Positions 19,885-31,871 of a DNA stretch of 64,000 nt are shown piece after piece. The notes under the pieces are model-generated. The model was not told where the DNA came from and ran no database searches. It saw nothing but the letters and a program-made list of their open reading frames with translations. How positions within the stretch are numbered: position 1 is the first letter of the stretch; each line of letters starts with the position of its first letter. A program made the position numbers and the translations under genes. This stretch comes from Prauserella halophila. GTDB taxonomy: Bacteria; Actinomycetota; Actinomycetes; Mycobacteriales; Pseudonocardiaceae. Location: NCBI RefSeq assembly GCF_024171895.1, contig NZ_JAMTCQ010000013.1, positions 1 to 64,000 of the forward strand. The letters run 5' to 3'.

Positions 19885-21552
19885 TCACCGCAGGCGGCCG
19901 TCTCCACTCGGGTCACCAGGAACGTCCCCGGACGGACGACCTGCCAGCGGAAGCCGAACGGTGAACACCGCTCCGTCGTCGCTGTCGACGTCGAGGGTGC
20001 CGCCGTGCCGACGCACCGTCTGGCCCACGAGCGCCAGACCCAGCCCGCGACCGCCCGCGGCCCCGCCCGGCTTGGTGGACCAGCCACGCCGGAAGATGCC
20101 CGGCACGCCGTCCGGCTCGACGCCCGCTCCACTGTCGGCGACCCGCAACAGCAGCTCGGTCTCGTCGGCGCGAACGGTGACGGCGACCCGCGGCGCACGC
20201 TCGGCCGCATTCTCGACGACCGCGTCGACGGCATTGTCGATCAGGTTTCCCAGGATCGTGATGAGGTCCCGGGCCGGCACCGTGGGCGCGGTGTCGTCCA
20301 TCGAGCTGTCGGGCGTCAGCGTGAGCTCGGCACCGCGTTCGTCGGCCTCACTGGACTTGCCCAGCAGCAGCGCTGCCAGCACCGGTTCGGCGACCGCGCC
20401 GACGACCCGGTCGGTCAACTGCTGTGCCGTGTCCAGTTCCGCCGTCGCCAGTTCCACGGCCTCGTCGGTCCTGCCGAGTTCGACGAGCGAGACCACGGCG
20501 TGCAGCCGGTTGGCCGACTCGTGAGCCTGGGAACGCAGCGATTCGGCGAACCCGCGCACGGTGTCGAGCTCGCCGGTGAGCGACTGCAGCTCGGTGTGGT
20601 CGCGGAGCGTCACGACGTTGCCCATCGCCCGGTCACGCGAGTGCACCGGCACCGTGTTCACCAGCAGCACCCGCGTGTCGGTGACGTGCAGTTCGTCGGT
20701 GGCGGGCTCGCGCGACGTGAACGTGCCGGTGAGGTCGGCGGCGAGTCCCAGATCGGCCACCCGCGTGCCCGCGGGATCGGCAGCCAGGCCCAGCAGATCA
20801 CGCGCCGCGTCGTTGCACAGCACCACGTTCCCGTCCCGGCCGACGAGCACCAACCCTTCCCGCACCGACCGCAGGATCGCCTCGTAGTACTCGAACATCG
20901 ACGACAGCTCCGCCGGGGCGACGCCACGGGTCTGCCGGGCGAGCCGCCTGCTGACGAGATAACTGCCCGCGCCGCCGACCAGCAGGACGCCGCCTGCCAC
21001 CAGCGCCACGACCACGAGCCGCCCGGCGAGCTCGTGCGACAGGGCCTCCACCGTGAGGCCGACGGCGACCAGCGCCACGATCCCGCCGTCGTCGTCGCGC
21101 ACCGGAGCGACCGCTCGCACCGAAGGGCCGAGCGTGCCGGCGTAGGTCTCGGTGAACAACCTGCCCCGCAGCGCCGGTTCGACCGTCCCGATGAACGGCT
21201 CGCCGATGCGCTGCGGGTCCGGATGGCTGAACCGCGTGCGGTCCGGCGCCATGATCGTGACGAAGTCGACGCCGGTGTCGGCACGGACCTGCTCGGCGAA
21301 CGGCTGCAGCCTGCGGCTCGGTTCCGGGCCGCCGACGGCCGCAGGCACGACCGGGGAATCGGCCAGCGTCGCCGCAACCGACGTCACTTCTTCCGTCGCC
21401 GCGTCCTCGGTCGCCTCCGACGCGTCGACGTAGGCCAGGACGGCGCCGACCGTGACCAGAACGGCCACCACGGCCAGCTGCAGCACCAGCAGCTGCCGCG
21501 CCAGACTCCATTTCCCGGACCGCACGGCCGATCGAACACGCACGACCGCCAT
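19885..21552 (-). CDS. Sensor histidine kinase, CitA/DcuS-type
   Basis: This membrane sensor of about 555 aa has one transmembrane helix near residue 20 and an extracytoplasmic PAS-like ligand domain (residues ~35-175, with TIMAPDRTRFSHPDPQRIG, the family's ligand-pocket signature). A second transmembrane helix near residue 190, a cytoplasmic PAS domain, a short HisKA region (SQAHESANRLHAVVSL) and an HATPase domain (NLIDNAVDAV, GRGLGLALV) follow. It is expected to sense an external dicarboxylate and phosphorylate the regulator encoded just downstream. The start at ATG 21552 has no clear ribosome-binding site, and the frame remains open to 21597. It is divergent from dctA. Confidence 0.9.
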   Translation of the reverse strand: MAVVRVRSAVRSGKWSLARQLLVLQLAVVAVLVTVGAVLAYVDASEATEDAATEEVTSVAATLADSPVVPAAVGGPEPSRRLQPFAEQVRADTGVDFVTIMAPDRTRFSHPDPQRIGEPFIGTVEPALRGRLFTETYAGTLGPSVRAVAPVRDDDGGIVALVAVGLTVEALSHELAGRLVVVALVAGGVLLVGGAGSYLVSRRLARQTRGVAPAELSSMFEYYEAILRSVREGLVLVGRDGNVVLCNDAARDLLGLAADPAGTRVADLGLAADLTGTFTSREPATDELHVTDTRVLLVNTVPVHSRDRAMGNVVTLRDHTELQSLTGELDTVRGFAESLRSQAHESANRLHAVVSLVELGRTDEAVELATAELDTAQQLTDRVVGAVAEPVLAALLLGKSSEADERGAELTLTPDSSMDDTAPTVPARDLITILGNLIDNAVDAVVENAAERAPRVAVTVRADETELLLRVADSGAGVEPDGVPGIFRRGWSTKPGGAAGGRGLGLALVGQTVRRHGGTLDVDSDDGAVFTVRLPLAGRPSGDVPGDPSGDGRLR

Positions 21553-21725
21553 GAGACCAGGCGGCGACGAACGAAATGAACACAAGGTGGACCTCACTCA
21601 CTGCGGCACCGATAGTCGCCGTCGATCCAGCGGTGAATTCGTGACGGTCCCGCACACCCACGACCACGTCGTCAGGCGGGCACGTCACGGCCTCATCGCA
21701 GGCGATAACCCGTGAGGAGGCAACG

Positions 21726-23168
21726 TTGCCTGAACCGTCCACGACCGAGCCCACCGAGCAGGCGCCACGACGCCGCGACAGGATGCACTACCTGTACATC
21801 TTCGTGATCGTTGCCGTACTGCTGGGCATCATCGTCGGTTTCGCATTTCCCGACGTGGCCGCGAATCTGAAACCGCTCGGCAGCGGCTTCGTCGATCTGA
21901 TCAAGATGATGATCAGCCCGATCATCTTCTGCACCATCGTGCTGGGCATCGGCTCGGTCGCGAAAGCCGCGAGCGTCGGCAAGGTCGGGATACTGGCCGT
22001 CGGCTACTTCCTGCTGATGTCGACCTTCGCGCTCGGCATCGGCCTGGTCGTCGGCAACATCCTGCACCCCGGCGAGGGCATGCGACTGGAACAGGACGCC
22101 GTGTCCGAGGTACAGAACCAGGCCTCCGACGGCGGCGAGAGCACCGCCGATTTCCTGCTCGGCATCATCCCCGAGTCCATGGTGTCCGCTTTCACGGACG
22201 GCTCGGTGCTGCAAACGCTTCTCGTCGCGCTGCTGGTCGGCTTCGCCCTCCAGAAGATGGGGAATGCCGGTAAACCGGTGCTGCGGGGTATCGAGCACAT
22301 CCAGCGGCTCGTGTTCCGGGTCCTCGGCATGATCATGTGGGTCGCCCCGGTCGGCGCGTTCGGCGCGATCGCCGCGGTGGTCGGCGAGACCGGCTGGGAC
22401 GCGCTGCGCAGCCTGGCCGTGATCATGATCGGGTTCTACCTGACCTGCCTGGTGTTCATCTTCGGCGTGCTCGGCGTCGTGCTGTGGTTCGGCGCCCGGG
22501 TGAACATCTTCCGGCTGCTCGCCTACCTGGGCCGCGAGTTCCTGCTGATCGTGTCGACGTCGTCGTCCGAGTCGGCGCTGCCGCGGCTCATCGCGAAGAT
22601 GGAACATCTCGGCGTGTCGAAACCGGTCGTCGGGATCACTGTGCCGACGGGGTACTCGTTCAACCTCGACGGCACCGCGATCTACCTGACGATGGCCACC
22701 CTGTTCATCGCGACGGCGCAGGGCAGCCCGCTCTCGATCGGCGAGCAGATCTCCCTGCTGGTGTTCATGATCATCGCCTCGAAGGGTGCAGCGGGCGTGT
22801 CCGGCGCGGGCATCGCGACACTCGCGGGCGGCCTGCAGGCCCACCGGCCCGAGCTGGTCGACGGTGTCGGGTTCATCCTCGGCATCGACCGGTTCATGTC
22901 GGAGGCGCGTGCGCTGACGAACTTCGCGGGCAACGCCGTGGCCACCGTCCTCATCGGCTCGGTGACCAAGGGGCTCGACCGCGAACAGCTGCATCGGGTA
23001 CTCACGAAGCAGGACCCGTTCAACGAGGCGACGCTGGTCGACGACCACGCCTCGTCCGACTCGGCAGACCCGGGCGAGGCGAGCGACTCGGGCGATTCGG
23101 GTTCGGGTAGGCCGGAATCCGGCGAGTCGGGCCCCGCGCAGCAGGGCAAGCAGCCCGCGACGGTCTGA
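21726..23168 (+). CDS. Dicarboxylate/amino acid:cation symporter (DctA family)
   Basis: This is a secondary transporter of the DAACS (SDF) family with about eight transmembrane helices and two re-entrant loops. Signatures seen are VSTSSSESALPRLI (serine-rich re-entrant loop), GITVPTGYSFNLDGTAIYLT, and GIDRFMSEARALTNFAGN. It probably imports C4-dicarboxylates with Na+ or H+. The start is TTG 21726, preceded by GTGAGGAGGCAACG, which decides it. The product is 480 aa, with a Ser/Gly/Asp-rich C-terminal tail of ~40 residues. The CitA/CitB-type pair on the other strand is its likely regulator. Confidence 0.93.
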   Translation: MPEPSTTEPTEQAPRRRDRMHYLYIFVIVAVLLGIIVGFAFPDVAANLKPLGSGFVDLIKMMISPIIFCTIVLGIGSVAKAASVGKVGILAVGYFLLMSTFALGIGLVVGNILHPGEGMRLEQDAVSEVQNQASDGGESTADFLLGIIPESMVSAFTDGSVLQTLLVALLVGFALQKMGNAGKPVLRGIEHIQRLVFRVLGMIMWVAPVGAFGAIAAVVGETGWDALRSLAVIMIGFYLTCLVFIFGVLGVVLWFGARVNIFRLLAYLGREFLLIVSTSSSESALPRLIAKMEHLGVSKPVVGITVPTGYSFNLDGTAIYLTMATLFIATAQGSPLSIGEQISLLVFMIIASKGAAGVSGAGIATLAGGLQAHRPELVDGVGFILGIDRFMSEARALTNFAGNAVATVLIGSVTKGLDREQLHRVLTKQDPFNEATLVDDHASSDSADPGEASDSGDSGSGRPESGESGPAQQGKQPATV

Positions 23169-23185
23169 TCCGCGCGACCGCCCGG

Positions 23186-23217
23186 CCCGCGTGCGCCCCA
23201 TCCGTGGCGCACGCGGG
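23186..23217. terminator. Bidirectional terminator between the symporter and SRPBCC genes
   Basis: CCCGCGTGCGCC (23186-23197) pairs perfectly with GGCGCACGCGGG (23206-23217), a 12-bp stem and 8-nt loop, between two convergent genes. Confidence 0.75.
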
Positions 23218-23239
23218 CTCGGCACGTCGGCCGGCGCCG

Positions 23240-23701
23240 TCAGGTCCCGGTGGCACTCAGGTGGGCCCGTAGGCCGCGCAGGCCGCGGCGCATCATCAGC
23301 GCGTGGTTGAGCCGGAACACCGGATGAGCCACCGGAGACAGGCTCCGCAGCACCGGCTTGCGCGCGACGACCTGCTGCCGGATGTCCAACCGCGTGCGGC
23401 TGCCGCCGGGCACGAGCTGTCCGGTGAGTGTGCCCTCCAGATCACCCGACAGGGCCACCGCCACCCGGCCCGCGGACGCGTTCTCCTCGACGCGCGTCAT
23501 GCGTAACCGCAACGCCAGCGGCAGACTCGCACAACAGACGAGTTCGGCCGTGTCGTCGTCCACTTTGGTCACCGACCGCACGTCCGGCCACCAGTCCGGG
23601 TAACCGGCGAGGTCGACCAGTGCCGCGAAGACGGCGTCCGACGGCGACGGCACCAGCCACGTGGTGCGGAACAGATAGCGATTCAGCGGCACGTCCCGCA
23701 T
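23240..23701 (-). CDS. SRPBCC-family (START-like) protein
   Basis: This 153-aa soluble protein has a polyketide-cyclase/dehydrase-type hydrophobic pocket fold. The N-terminal YLFRTTWLVPSPSDAVFAAL leads into YPDWWPDVRSV, a common SRPBCC start. The C-terminus is basic and Leu-rich. No catalytic residue can be assigned and the ligand is unknown. It follows uvrA's strand and is 49 nt upstream of the uvrA stop, so it is transcribed towards the symporter terminator. Confidence 0.75.
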   Translation of the reverse strand: MRDVPLNRYLFRTTWLVPSPSDAVFAALVDLAGYPDWWPDVRSVTKVDDDTAELVCCASLPLALRLRMTRVEENASAGRVAVALSGDLEGTLTGQLVPGGSRTRLDIRQQVVARKPVLRSLSPVAHPVFRLNHALMMRRGLRGLRAHLSATGT

Positions 23702-23749
23702 TGTCCGGCACCCCCGGGCGCGGCGTCGGTGGACCGGTGGAACTGTGGA

Positions 23750-26608
<2,859 letters not shown>

Positions 26609-26777
26609 CGGCGATGGTCCCTTCACTGGTGCATGGCGGTGCGGGCCGAACAACCGGGCCCGCGTCACGCGAGGTCGGGCGCGGGGCGAGCAGCACGCGG
26701 GCCCCGGCGCCTCCATGCTAGGTCGGACCCCTGACAGAACCGGCGCCGCCGTCACCCGCCGCCTTCATCGGTCGCAG

Positions 26778-27974
26778 TCACGTGCGCGTGACCGCGACCG
26801 TGTCACCGGCCCCGCCGGGCTCGCCGGAACCCGCACCGGCCTCCGCGGTGGTGCTCACACCGCCGCCCGTGCGGCCGCCGATGTCCCCGTCCTGACGACG
26901 TCCGGTCTGCCGCCTCCTCGACGGTCCCAGCAACCGGTACAGCGGACGTTCCACGAGAACGGTCAGCGCCCACGCCGCCAGCACGATCGCCGTCACGACC
27001 AGGCCCATGCGGAGCCACCACGGCTCGATCTCCATGCCGGTGAGCACCCGCGCGACGACGTAGCCGAGCTTCTGGTGCACGAGGTAGATGCCGAAGCTGA
27101 TCCCGGCCAGCCACGAGATCGGCCTCCGCAGCAACCCCAGCATCCGATCCCAATCCGGCCCCCGCGCTGCCAGGCACATCAGCCCGAGCATCACCCCGAG
27201 ACAGGTGACGATCAGCCACTGCGGCTCACTCGACCGGAAGAGCTGGAGCCCCAGAACCGCCGACAGCACCGCGGCGAGGTTCGGCCCGGCGAGCCGCCGC
27301 TGCGACCACAGCCAGATCGCCGCACCGGCCGCGAACAGGTGCGCGAAGTACAGGCCCGTCGCCGTCGGCACGACCCGGGCGATCCCGCTCAGCACCGGCG
27401 AGACGGCGGACACGGCGACCACACCCCACACCGCGACCGCGGGCCGGAACCGGTGGGCCCAGTGGCGGCGCCAGTACCAGCACAGCAGCGCCGCCGTGGC
27501 GAACGCGGCGACCTGCACCGGCAGCGTCCAGTACGACGCGTCGATCCGGCGGTGCATGTTCCCCGTCCACTCCTGCACGAGCAGCAGGTTCCGGACCAGG
27601 TCGCCCGCCCCCGGCAGGTACCACGGGCCGTCCTCCTCACCGTTGAAGATCGGCGCGACGATCCGCAGGACGAGGAACGTGACCAGCAACGCGACCACGT
27701 AGGCCGGCAGGATGCGCGCCAACCGGGAGTGCAGCCACCGGCCCGCGCTCAGCTTCCGCAGGGTCGGCCCCATGAAGTAGCCCGACAGGACGAGCAGGGT
27801 GAACGTGCCGAACGGCAGCCGCAGCGACACCGGATACGCCTCGATGTCGGGGATCAGCGCGGCCCCGCCGGTGACGTGGCCCGCGACGACGAACGTGATC
27901 GCGACGACCCGGATGACGTCCCAGCTCATGCGCCGATTCGTGGTGCCGGTCCGGCCCGGTGCCGCTGCCGTCAC
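26778..27974 (-). CDS. Acyltransferase family 3 membrane protein
   Basis: This integral membrane O-acyltransferase (OafA/NodX type) has about ten transmembrane helices. The N-terminal segment MSWDVIRVVAITFVVAGHV holds the family's catalytic-His region. The C-terminal ~55 residues (after LYRLLGPSRRR) are a Gly/Thr-rich hydrophilic tail. The start is GTG 27974 behind GGAGGGGGAGCGAC. The product is 398 aa. It presumably acetylates an exported glycan or lipid; the acceptor is unknown. It is divergent from the MBL gene. Confidence 0.85.
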   Translation of the reverse strand: MTAAAPGRTGTTNRRMSWDVIRVVAITFVVAGHVTGGAALIPDIEAYPVSLRLPFGTFTLLVLSGYFMGPTLRKLSAGRWLHSRLARILPAYVVALLVTFLVLRIVAPIFNGEEDGPWYLPGAGDLVRNLLLVQEWTGNMHRRIDASYWTLPVQVAAFATAALLCWYWRRHWAHRFRPAVAVWGVVAVSAVSPVLSGIARVVPTATGLYFAHLFAAGAAIWLWSQRRLAGPNLAAVLSAVLGLQLFRSSEPQWLIVTCLGVMLGLMCLAARGPDWDRMLGLLRRPISWLAGISFGIYLVHQKLGYVVARVLTGMEIEPWWLRMGLVVTAIVLAAWALTVLVERPLYRLLGPSRRRQTGRRQDGDIGGRTGGGVSTTAEAGAGSGEPGGAGDTVAVTRT

Positions 27975-28089
27975 GTCGCTCCCCCTCCGAGTTCGCCCGC
28001 CCGCCCGTCGCGGCAACGTGGTCCGGACCGGGGACTGTAGCGACGGTGCCCGTCGCCTCCGAGCGCGGGCACGTAATACGGTGTGGAAC

Positions 28090-28767
28090 GTGAACGTCGT
28101 CGAGTCCTACACCGGTCATGTCGAACCCGGCGGAGATGCCGCCCGCCGCACCCTCGAGGCGCTGACCGTCACGAAACTGTCGGTCGGCCCCATGGACAAC
28201 AACGCGTACCTGTTGGTGTGCCGGGCGACGAACGAAGCGCTGCTGGTCGACGCCGCCAACGACCCCGAGCGTCTCTCGGACCTCATCGGCCACGCCGAGG
28301 ATCGGCCGACCCTGCGCACGATCGTCACCACGCACCAGCACGGCGACCACTGGCAGGCGCTCGGTGCGGTCGCGGGCGCCAACGGGGCCTACACCGCGGC
28401 GCACCCCGCCGACGCCGGTCCGCTGCCTGTGCCACCGGACCACCTCGTCGAGCACGGCGACACACTGTCGGTCGGCGACTCGACCCTCGAGGTCATCCAC
28501 CTGCGCGGGCACACTCCCGGCTCGATCGCGCTGCTGTACCGCGACCCGGCGGGGCACCCGCACCTGTTCACCGGCGACTCGCTGTTCCCCGGCGGCGTGG
28601 GCAAGACGAACTCGGCGGAGGAGTTCCGCTCACTGCTCGACGACGTCGAGACGCGGGTGTTCGGCGAGCTGCCGGACGAGACGTGGTTCTACCCGGGGCA
28701 CGGTGACGACTCCACCCTCGGCGCCCAGCGCTCGAAGCTGCCGGAGTGGCGCGAACGCGGCTGGTGA
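28090..28767 (+). CDS. MBL-fold metallohydrolase (glyoxalase II-like)
   Basis: This is a metallo-beta-lactamase-fold hydrolase of 225 aa. The metal ligands are visible as TTHQHGDHW (HxHxDH), HLRGHTPGS (His), the Asp in LFTGDSLF, and the last His in FYPGHGDDS. SVGPMDNNAYLLVCRATNEALLVDAA is the usual start of the fold. The start is taken at GTG 28090; GTG 28081 is in frame as an alternative. TAATAC at 28074-28079 is a possible -10 box giving a very short leader. The substrate is unknown. Confidence 0.87.
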   Translation: MNVVESYTGHVEPGGDAARRTLEALTVTKLSVGPMDNNAYLLVCRATNEALLVDAANDPERLSDLIGHAEDRPTLRTIVTTHQHGDHWQALGAVAGANGAYTAAHPADAGPLPVPPDHLVEHGDTLSVGDSTLEVIHLRGHTPGSIALLYRDPAGHPHLFTGDSLFPGGVGKTNSAEEFRSLLDDVETRVFGELPDETWFYPGHGDDSTLGAQRSKLPEWRERGW

Positions 28768-28782
28768 GCCGAGGGCCGGCCG

Positions 28783-29445
28783 TCAGTCGCGGCGGATGCG
28801 CGCCAGCCATGCGGGCAGGTCGACGACCGTGCCCGGTTCGACACCGAGCGGCCCGGCATCGGTTCCCTTGGCCACCGCACGGTAGCGGTGTGACGTCAGC
28901 TCCTCGACCGTCCAGCCGTCGGCGAACGCCTCCCGGATCGCCGCAGCGCTGATCCTCGGCCCGAAACCGGGCTCGTCGCTGTCCGCGAGCGCCAGTACGT
29001 GCACCACCCCGCCGGGTCGCGTGATCCGGTGCAGCACGTCGGCGTACCGCCGCTGGTCCCCGGGCTCGAAGACATGAAACAAGGCGCTGTCGACGACGGT
29101 GTCGAACGGGACGCCGACGTCCTCGCCGAGCTCCCGGTCCAGTTCGAACGCATCCGCGACGCGGAACGCCGCGTCGGCCCGGGAGCCGAAGCCGCGGGAA
29201 CGGGCGAGCTCACGCGCCCGTTCCACGGCGTGCGGCGCGAAATCGATGCCCAGCACGTCGTAACCCCGGCCTGCCAACAACATCGTGTGTTCCCCGGCCC
29301 CGCACCCGGCGTCGAGCACCCTGCCGCCGATCCGGCCGTCCCGTTCCAGTGCCACGACCGCGGGTTGCGGCTGGTCGATCACCCAGGGCGCGCCACCCCC
29401 GGTGTAGGACTCGTCGAAGCTGCGCTGCGCCGCGGTGTCGGTCAT
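28783..29445 (-). CDS. Class I SAM-dependent methyltransferase (paralogue 1)
   Basis: This 220-aa Rossmann-fold methyltransferase has motif I as RVLDAGCGAGEHTMLLA. The acidic post-I motif is VLGIDFAPHAVERAR. DTVVDSALFHVF and RYADVLHRITRPGG are typical of the family that includes thiopurine/thiol methyltransferase-like proteins. ATG 29445 is preceded by GGAAGAGG. It is the second of a tandem pair with the gene at 29527-30183; a 92-bp segment is almost identical between them. The substrate is unknown. Confidence 0.85.
   Translation of the reverse strand: MTDTAAQRSFDESYTGGGAPWVIDQPQPAVVALERDGRIGGRVLDAGCGAGEHTMLLAGRGYDVLGIDFAPHAVERARELARSRGFGSRADAAFRVADAFELDRELGEDVGVPFDTVVDSALFHVFEPGDQRRYADVLHRITRPGGVVHVLALADSDEPGFGPRISAAAIREAFADGWTVEELTSHRYRAVAKGTDAGPLGVEPGTVVDLPAWLARIRRD
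28901..28992. repeat. 92-bp near-identical segment, copy A
   Basis: Identical to 29648-29739 at 91 of 92 positions. It encodes the C-terminal part of the SAM methyltransferase core (PGFGPRISAAAIREAFADGW). The rest of the two genes is much more diverged. Confidence 0.9.
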
Positions 29446-29526
29446 CGCTGTACCTCTTCCTCCGAAGCCGGATCGGCGGTCTGTGCCGGATCGTCGGCCG
29501 GTGCAGGGCCGTCCGGCGGTGCAGGG

Positions 29527-30183
29527 TCAGTCGCGGCGGATGCGTGCCAGCCACGCGGGCAGATCCACCAGACCACCCGGCCGGACACCGAGTGCGTCGG
29601 CGTGTTCCTGCGAATGGGCCACCGCGCGATAGCGAGAACTCGCCAGTTCCTCGACCGTCCAGCCGTCGGCGAACGCCTCCCGGATCGCCGCAGCGCTGAT
29701 CCTCGGCCCGAACCCGGGCTCGTCGCTGTCCGCGAGCGCGAGGAGATGCACCGTCGCGCCCGAGCGCGTGACCCGGTGCAGCGCCTCCGCGTAGCGGAGC
29801 CGGTCCTCGGCGCCGAAGACGTGGAACAGGGCGCTGTCGATGACCGTGTCGAATGCGGCACCGAGGTCGCCGTCCCGTGTCCCGTCCCCGAGCACCAGGG
29901 CGTCGGCGACGTCGAACGCGGCCTGGACGCCCCGTTCGGCCGCCGTACGGCGGGCGAGCTCCACGGCCGCATCCGAGAAATCGATGCCGAGCACGTCGTA
30001 ACCGCGCGCTGCAAGGTGGATCGTGTGCTCGCCGGCGCCGCAACCGGCGTCGAGCACCCGGCGGGCGATCCGGCCCGTCCGCTCCAGCTCCAGGATCGCG
30101 GGCTGCGACCGGCCGATCACCCAGCCCGCCGTTCCCTCCGCGTAGGCACTGTCGAAGGTCTCCCGTCCGACCGTTTCCGTCAT
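29527..30183 (-). CDS. Class I SAM-dependent methyltransferase (paralogue 2)
   Basis: This 218-aa sister of the downstream methyltransferase has motif I RVLDAGCGAGEHTIHLA, post-I VLGIDFSDAAVELAR, and FDTVIDSALFHVF. The C-terminus LVDLPAWLARIRRD is the same as in paralogue 1. The start is ATG 30183 with AGGAG 7 nt upstream. The two genes are 81 nt apart and presumably one transcript. Sequence shared at the 3' half suggests gene conversion between them. Confidence 0.85.
   Translation of the reverse strand: MTETVGRETFDSAYAEGTAGWVIGRSQPAILELERTGRIARRVLDAGCGAGEHTIHLAARGYDVLGIDFSDAAVELARRTAAERGVQAAFDVADALVLGDGTRDGDLGAAFDTVIDSALFHVFGAEDRLRYAEALHRVTRSGATVHLLALADSDEPGFGPRISAAAIREAFADGWTVEELASSRYRAVAHSQEHADALGVRPGGLVDLPAWLARIRRD
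29648..29739. repeat. 92-bp near-identical segment, copy B
   Basis: The partner of 28901-28992, one mismatch in 92 bp, inside the upstream methyltransferase gene. Confidence 0.9.
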
Positions 30184-30445
30184 GGACGCTCCTGTCCGGT
30201 TGCTGTCTGGTCCGATTGCTGGGTGGTGGCGTGGGCGGTTGCCGGGTGGCCCGACTTCCGGGTACGCGATGGCCGTACCGAGCGGCCGTTCCGATGGCGA
30301 GGTTCCGGCCGGTCGTCCCGGCCGGCCTCCAGCGTGCAACTTCGAGCGCACTCGAGGTCAAGTCCGGCCGCATCGCGCACGTCGTGGGAACGGCGCCCGA
30401 CTTCCGGTGGTTGTCGGCCCGTGACCCTGCGGCCAGCCTGATCAC

Positions 30446-31720
30446 ATGCGGATCACACGTCGAACACTCAGCGTGACCACCGGACTGTTGTTACTGCTCG
30501 CCACGGCGGCGCCCGCGGGTGCCCAGGGCCCGACGACGGGCGCGAACCCGGCGGCTCCCGACCGTGGCGTCTACGAGATCACCCCCGACGCGGCCGACCG
30601 GGATGCGATCTCCCGGTCGGGCGTTGACGTGCTCGGCTCCCGCGGCGGCACGCTCGCCGTCGTCGCCGACCCGGCACAGGCCTCGCAGCTGCGCGGAACG
30701 GGGGTCGAGCTCACCACGATCGGCGACTTCGACGCTCTGCTCGCCGAGCGCAACCCGGCCCCCTCGGAGGCAAGGGCCGCCGCGGACGAGTTCCCCGCGG
30801 GAGACGAGGGCTTCCACACCTATTCCGAGCTGACCACGGAGCTCGAGGATGCAGCGGCCGACCATCCGGACATCACGCAGCTCTCGGACGTCGGCAGCAG
30901 TCACGAGGGCCGCACGATCCCGCTCCTGAAGATCAGCGGCGATGCGGCACGGGACGCCGACGAGCCGGAGGTCCTGTTCACCTGCAACCAGCACGCCCGC
31001 GAACACCTGACCACGGAGATGTGCCTGCGCATCGTCGAGCGCTTCACCGACGACTACGGCACGGACCGGACGGTCACCGATTTCGTCGACAGCCGCGAGA
31101 TCTACGTCATCCCGACGGTCAACCCGGACGGCTCCGAGCACGACATCGAGGGTGGCCAGTACCAGGGCTGGCGGAAGAACCGGCAAGGACGGGGCACCGA
31201 TCTCAACCGCAACTGGGGTTACAAGTGGGGCTGCTGCGGCGGATCCAGCGGCTACCCGGGCTCCGAGACCTACCGCGGCGAGGCGGCGTTCTCCGCGCCC
31301 GAGACGGCGGCCGTGCGCGACTTCGTCGACTCCCGCGTCGTCGACGGCGAACAGCAGATCGAGGGCCACATCGACTTCCACACCTACGGTGAACTGGTGC
31401 TGTGGCCGTTCGGGCACACCACCGACGACGTCACCGAGGACATGACCGAACAGCAGGCGCAGCGGTTCCGGGACGTGGGCCGGGAGCTGGCAGACAGCAA
31501 CGGCTACACCCCGCAACAGTCCAGCGATCTCTACGTCACCGACGGCGACGTCAACGGCTGGATGTGGGGCGAGCACCGGATCCTGAGCTTCACGTTCGAG
31601 ATGTATCCGGCCGACGGCTCCGGCCTCGACGGGTTCTATCCCGACGACGAGGACATCGCGCCGGAGACCGAGCGCAACGACGAAGCCGTCGACATCCTCC
31701 TGCGCGAGGCGGGCGCGTAA
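30446..31720 (+). CDS. Secreted M14-family zinc carboxypeptidase
   Basis: This is an exported carboxypeptidase of the carboxypeptidase T/A type. A Sec signal peptide (RRTLSVTTGLLLLLATAAPAGA) is followed by a ~100-residue propeptide-like region and the catalytic domain. Zinc ligands are in NQHAREHLTTE (His, Glu) and HIDFHTYGEL (His). The catalytic Glu is in LSFTFEMYP. NRNWGYKWGCCGGSSG is typical of Streptomyces-type enzymes. The product is 424 aa, starting at ATG 30446. No cell-wall anchor is seen, so the enzyme is probably released. A strong hairpin follows the stop. Confidence 0.93.
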   Translation: MRITRRTLSVTTGLLLLLATAAPAGAQGPTTGANPAAPDRGVYEITPDAADRDAISRSGVDVLGSRGGTLAVVADPAQASQLRGTGVELTTIGDFDALLAERNPAPSEARAAADEFPAGDEGFHTYSELTTELEDAAADHPDITQLSDVGSSHEGRTIPLLKISGDAARDADEPEVLFTCNQHAREHLTTEMCLRIVERFTDDYGTDRTVTDFVDSREIYVIPTVNPDGSEHDIEGGQYQGWRKNRQGRGTDLNRNWGYKWGCCGGSSGYPGSETYRGEAAFSAPETAAVRDFVDSRVVDGEQQIEGHIDFHTYGELVLWPFGHTTDDVTEDMTEQQAQRFRDVGRELADSNGYTPQQSSDLYVTDGDVNGWMWGEHRILSFTFEMYPADGSGLDGFYPDDEDIAPETERNDEAVDILLREAGA

Positions 31721-31736
31721 CCGGTGCGAACGGGCC

Positions 31737-31770
31737 GGTGGGCCGGCGGACCGACGTCCGCCGGCCCACC
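31737..31770 (+). terminator. Terminator after carboxypeptidase gene
   Basis: GGTGGGCCGGCGGAC (31737-31751) pairs perfectly with GTCCGCCGGCCCACC (31756-31770), a 15-bp stem and 4-nt loop, 17 nt after the stop codon. Confidence 0.8.
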
Positions 31771-31841
31771 GCGTGTCCTGCACTCGGCACCGCTGTTCTG
31801 AATGCGCGGCTCGGTGAGCGTCGGCCGATTTGGGCGCACGA

Positions 31842-31871
31842 ATGCGCACGGCCGTGTTAACATGGGCGCAT
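31842..31871 (+). promoter_or_regulatory. Candidate promoter/operator of the HTH-RES pair
   Basis: ATGCGC (31842-31847) and GCGCAT (31866-31871) form an inverted repeat with an 18-nt spacer. It encloses a TAACAT -10 box (31858-31863) that lies 6 nt from the ATG. The right half-site overlaps the start codon. A further AATGCGC lies at 31801. This layout suggests a leaderless, autoregulated toxin-antitoxin promoter. Confidence 0.5.

Noticed and set aside
26609-26755. Search for a PafBC-type promoter at uvrA
   Set aside because: The upstream sequence has TTGTTCGGC but no TANNNT at the right distance, and the start has its own ribosome-binding site. I do not call it.
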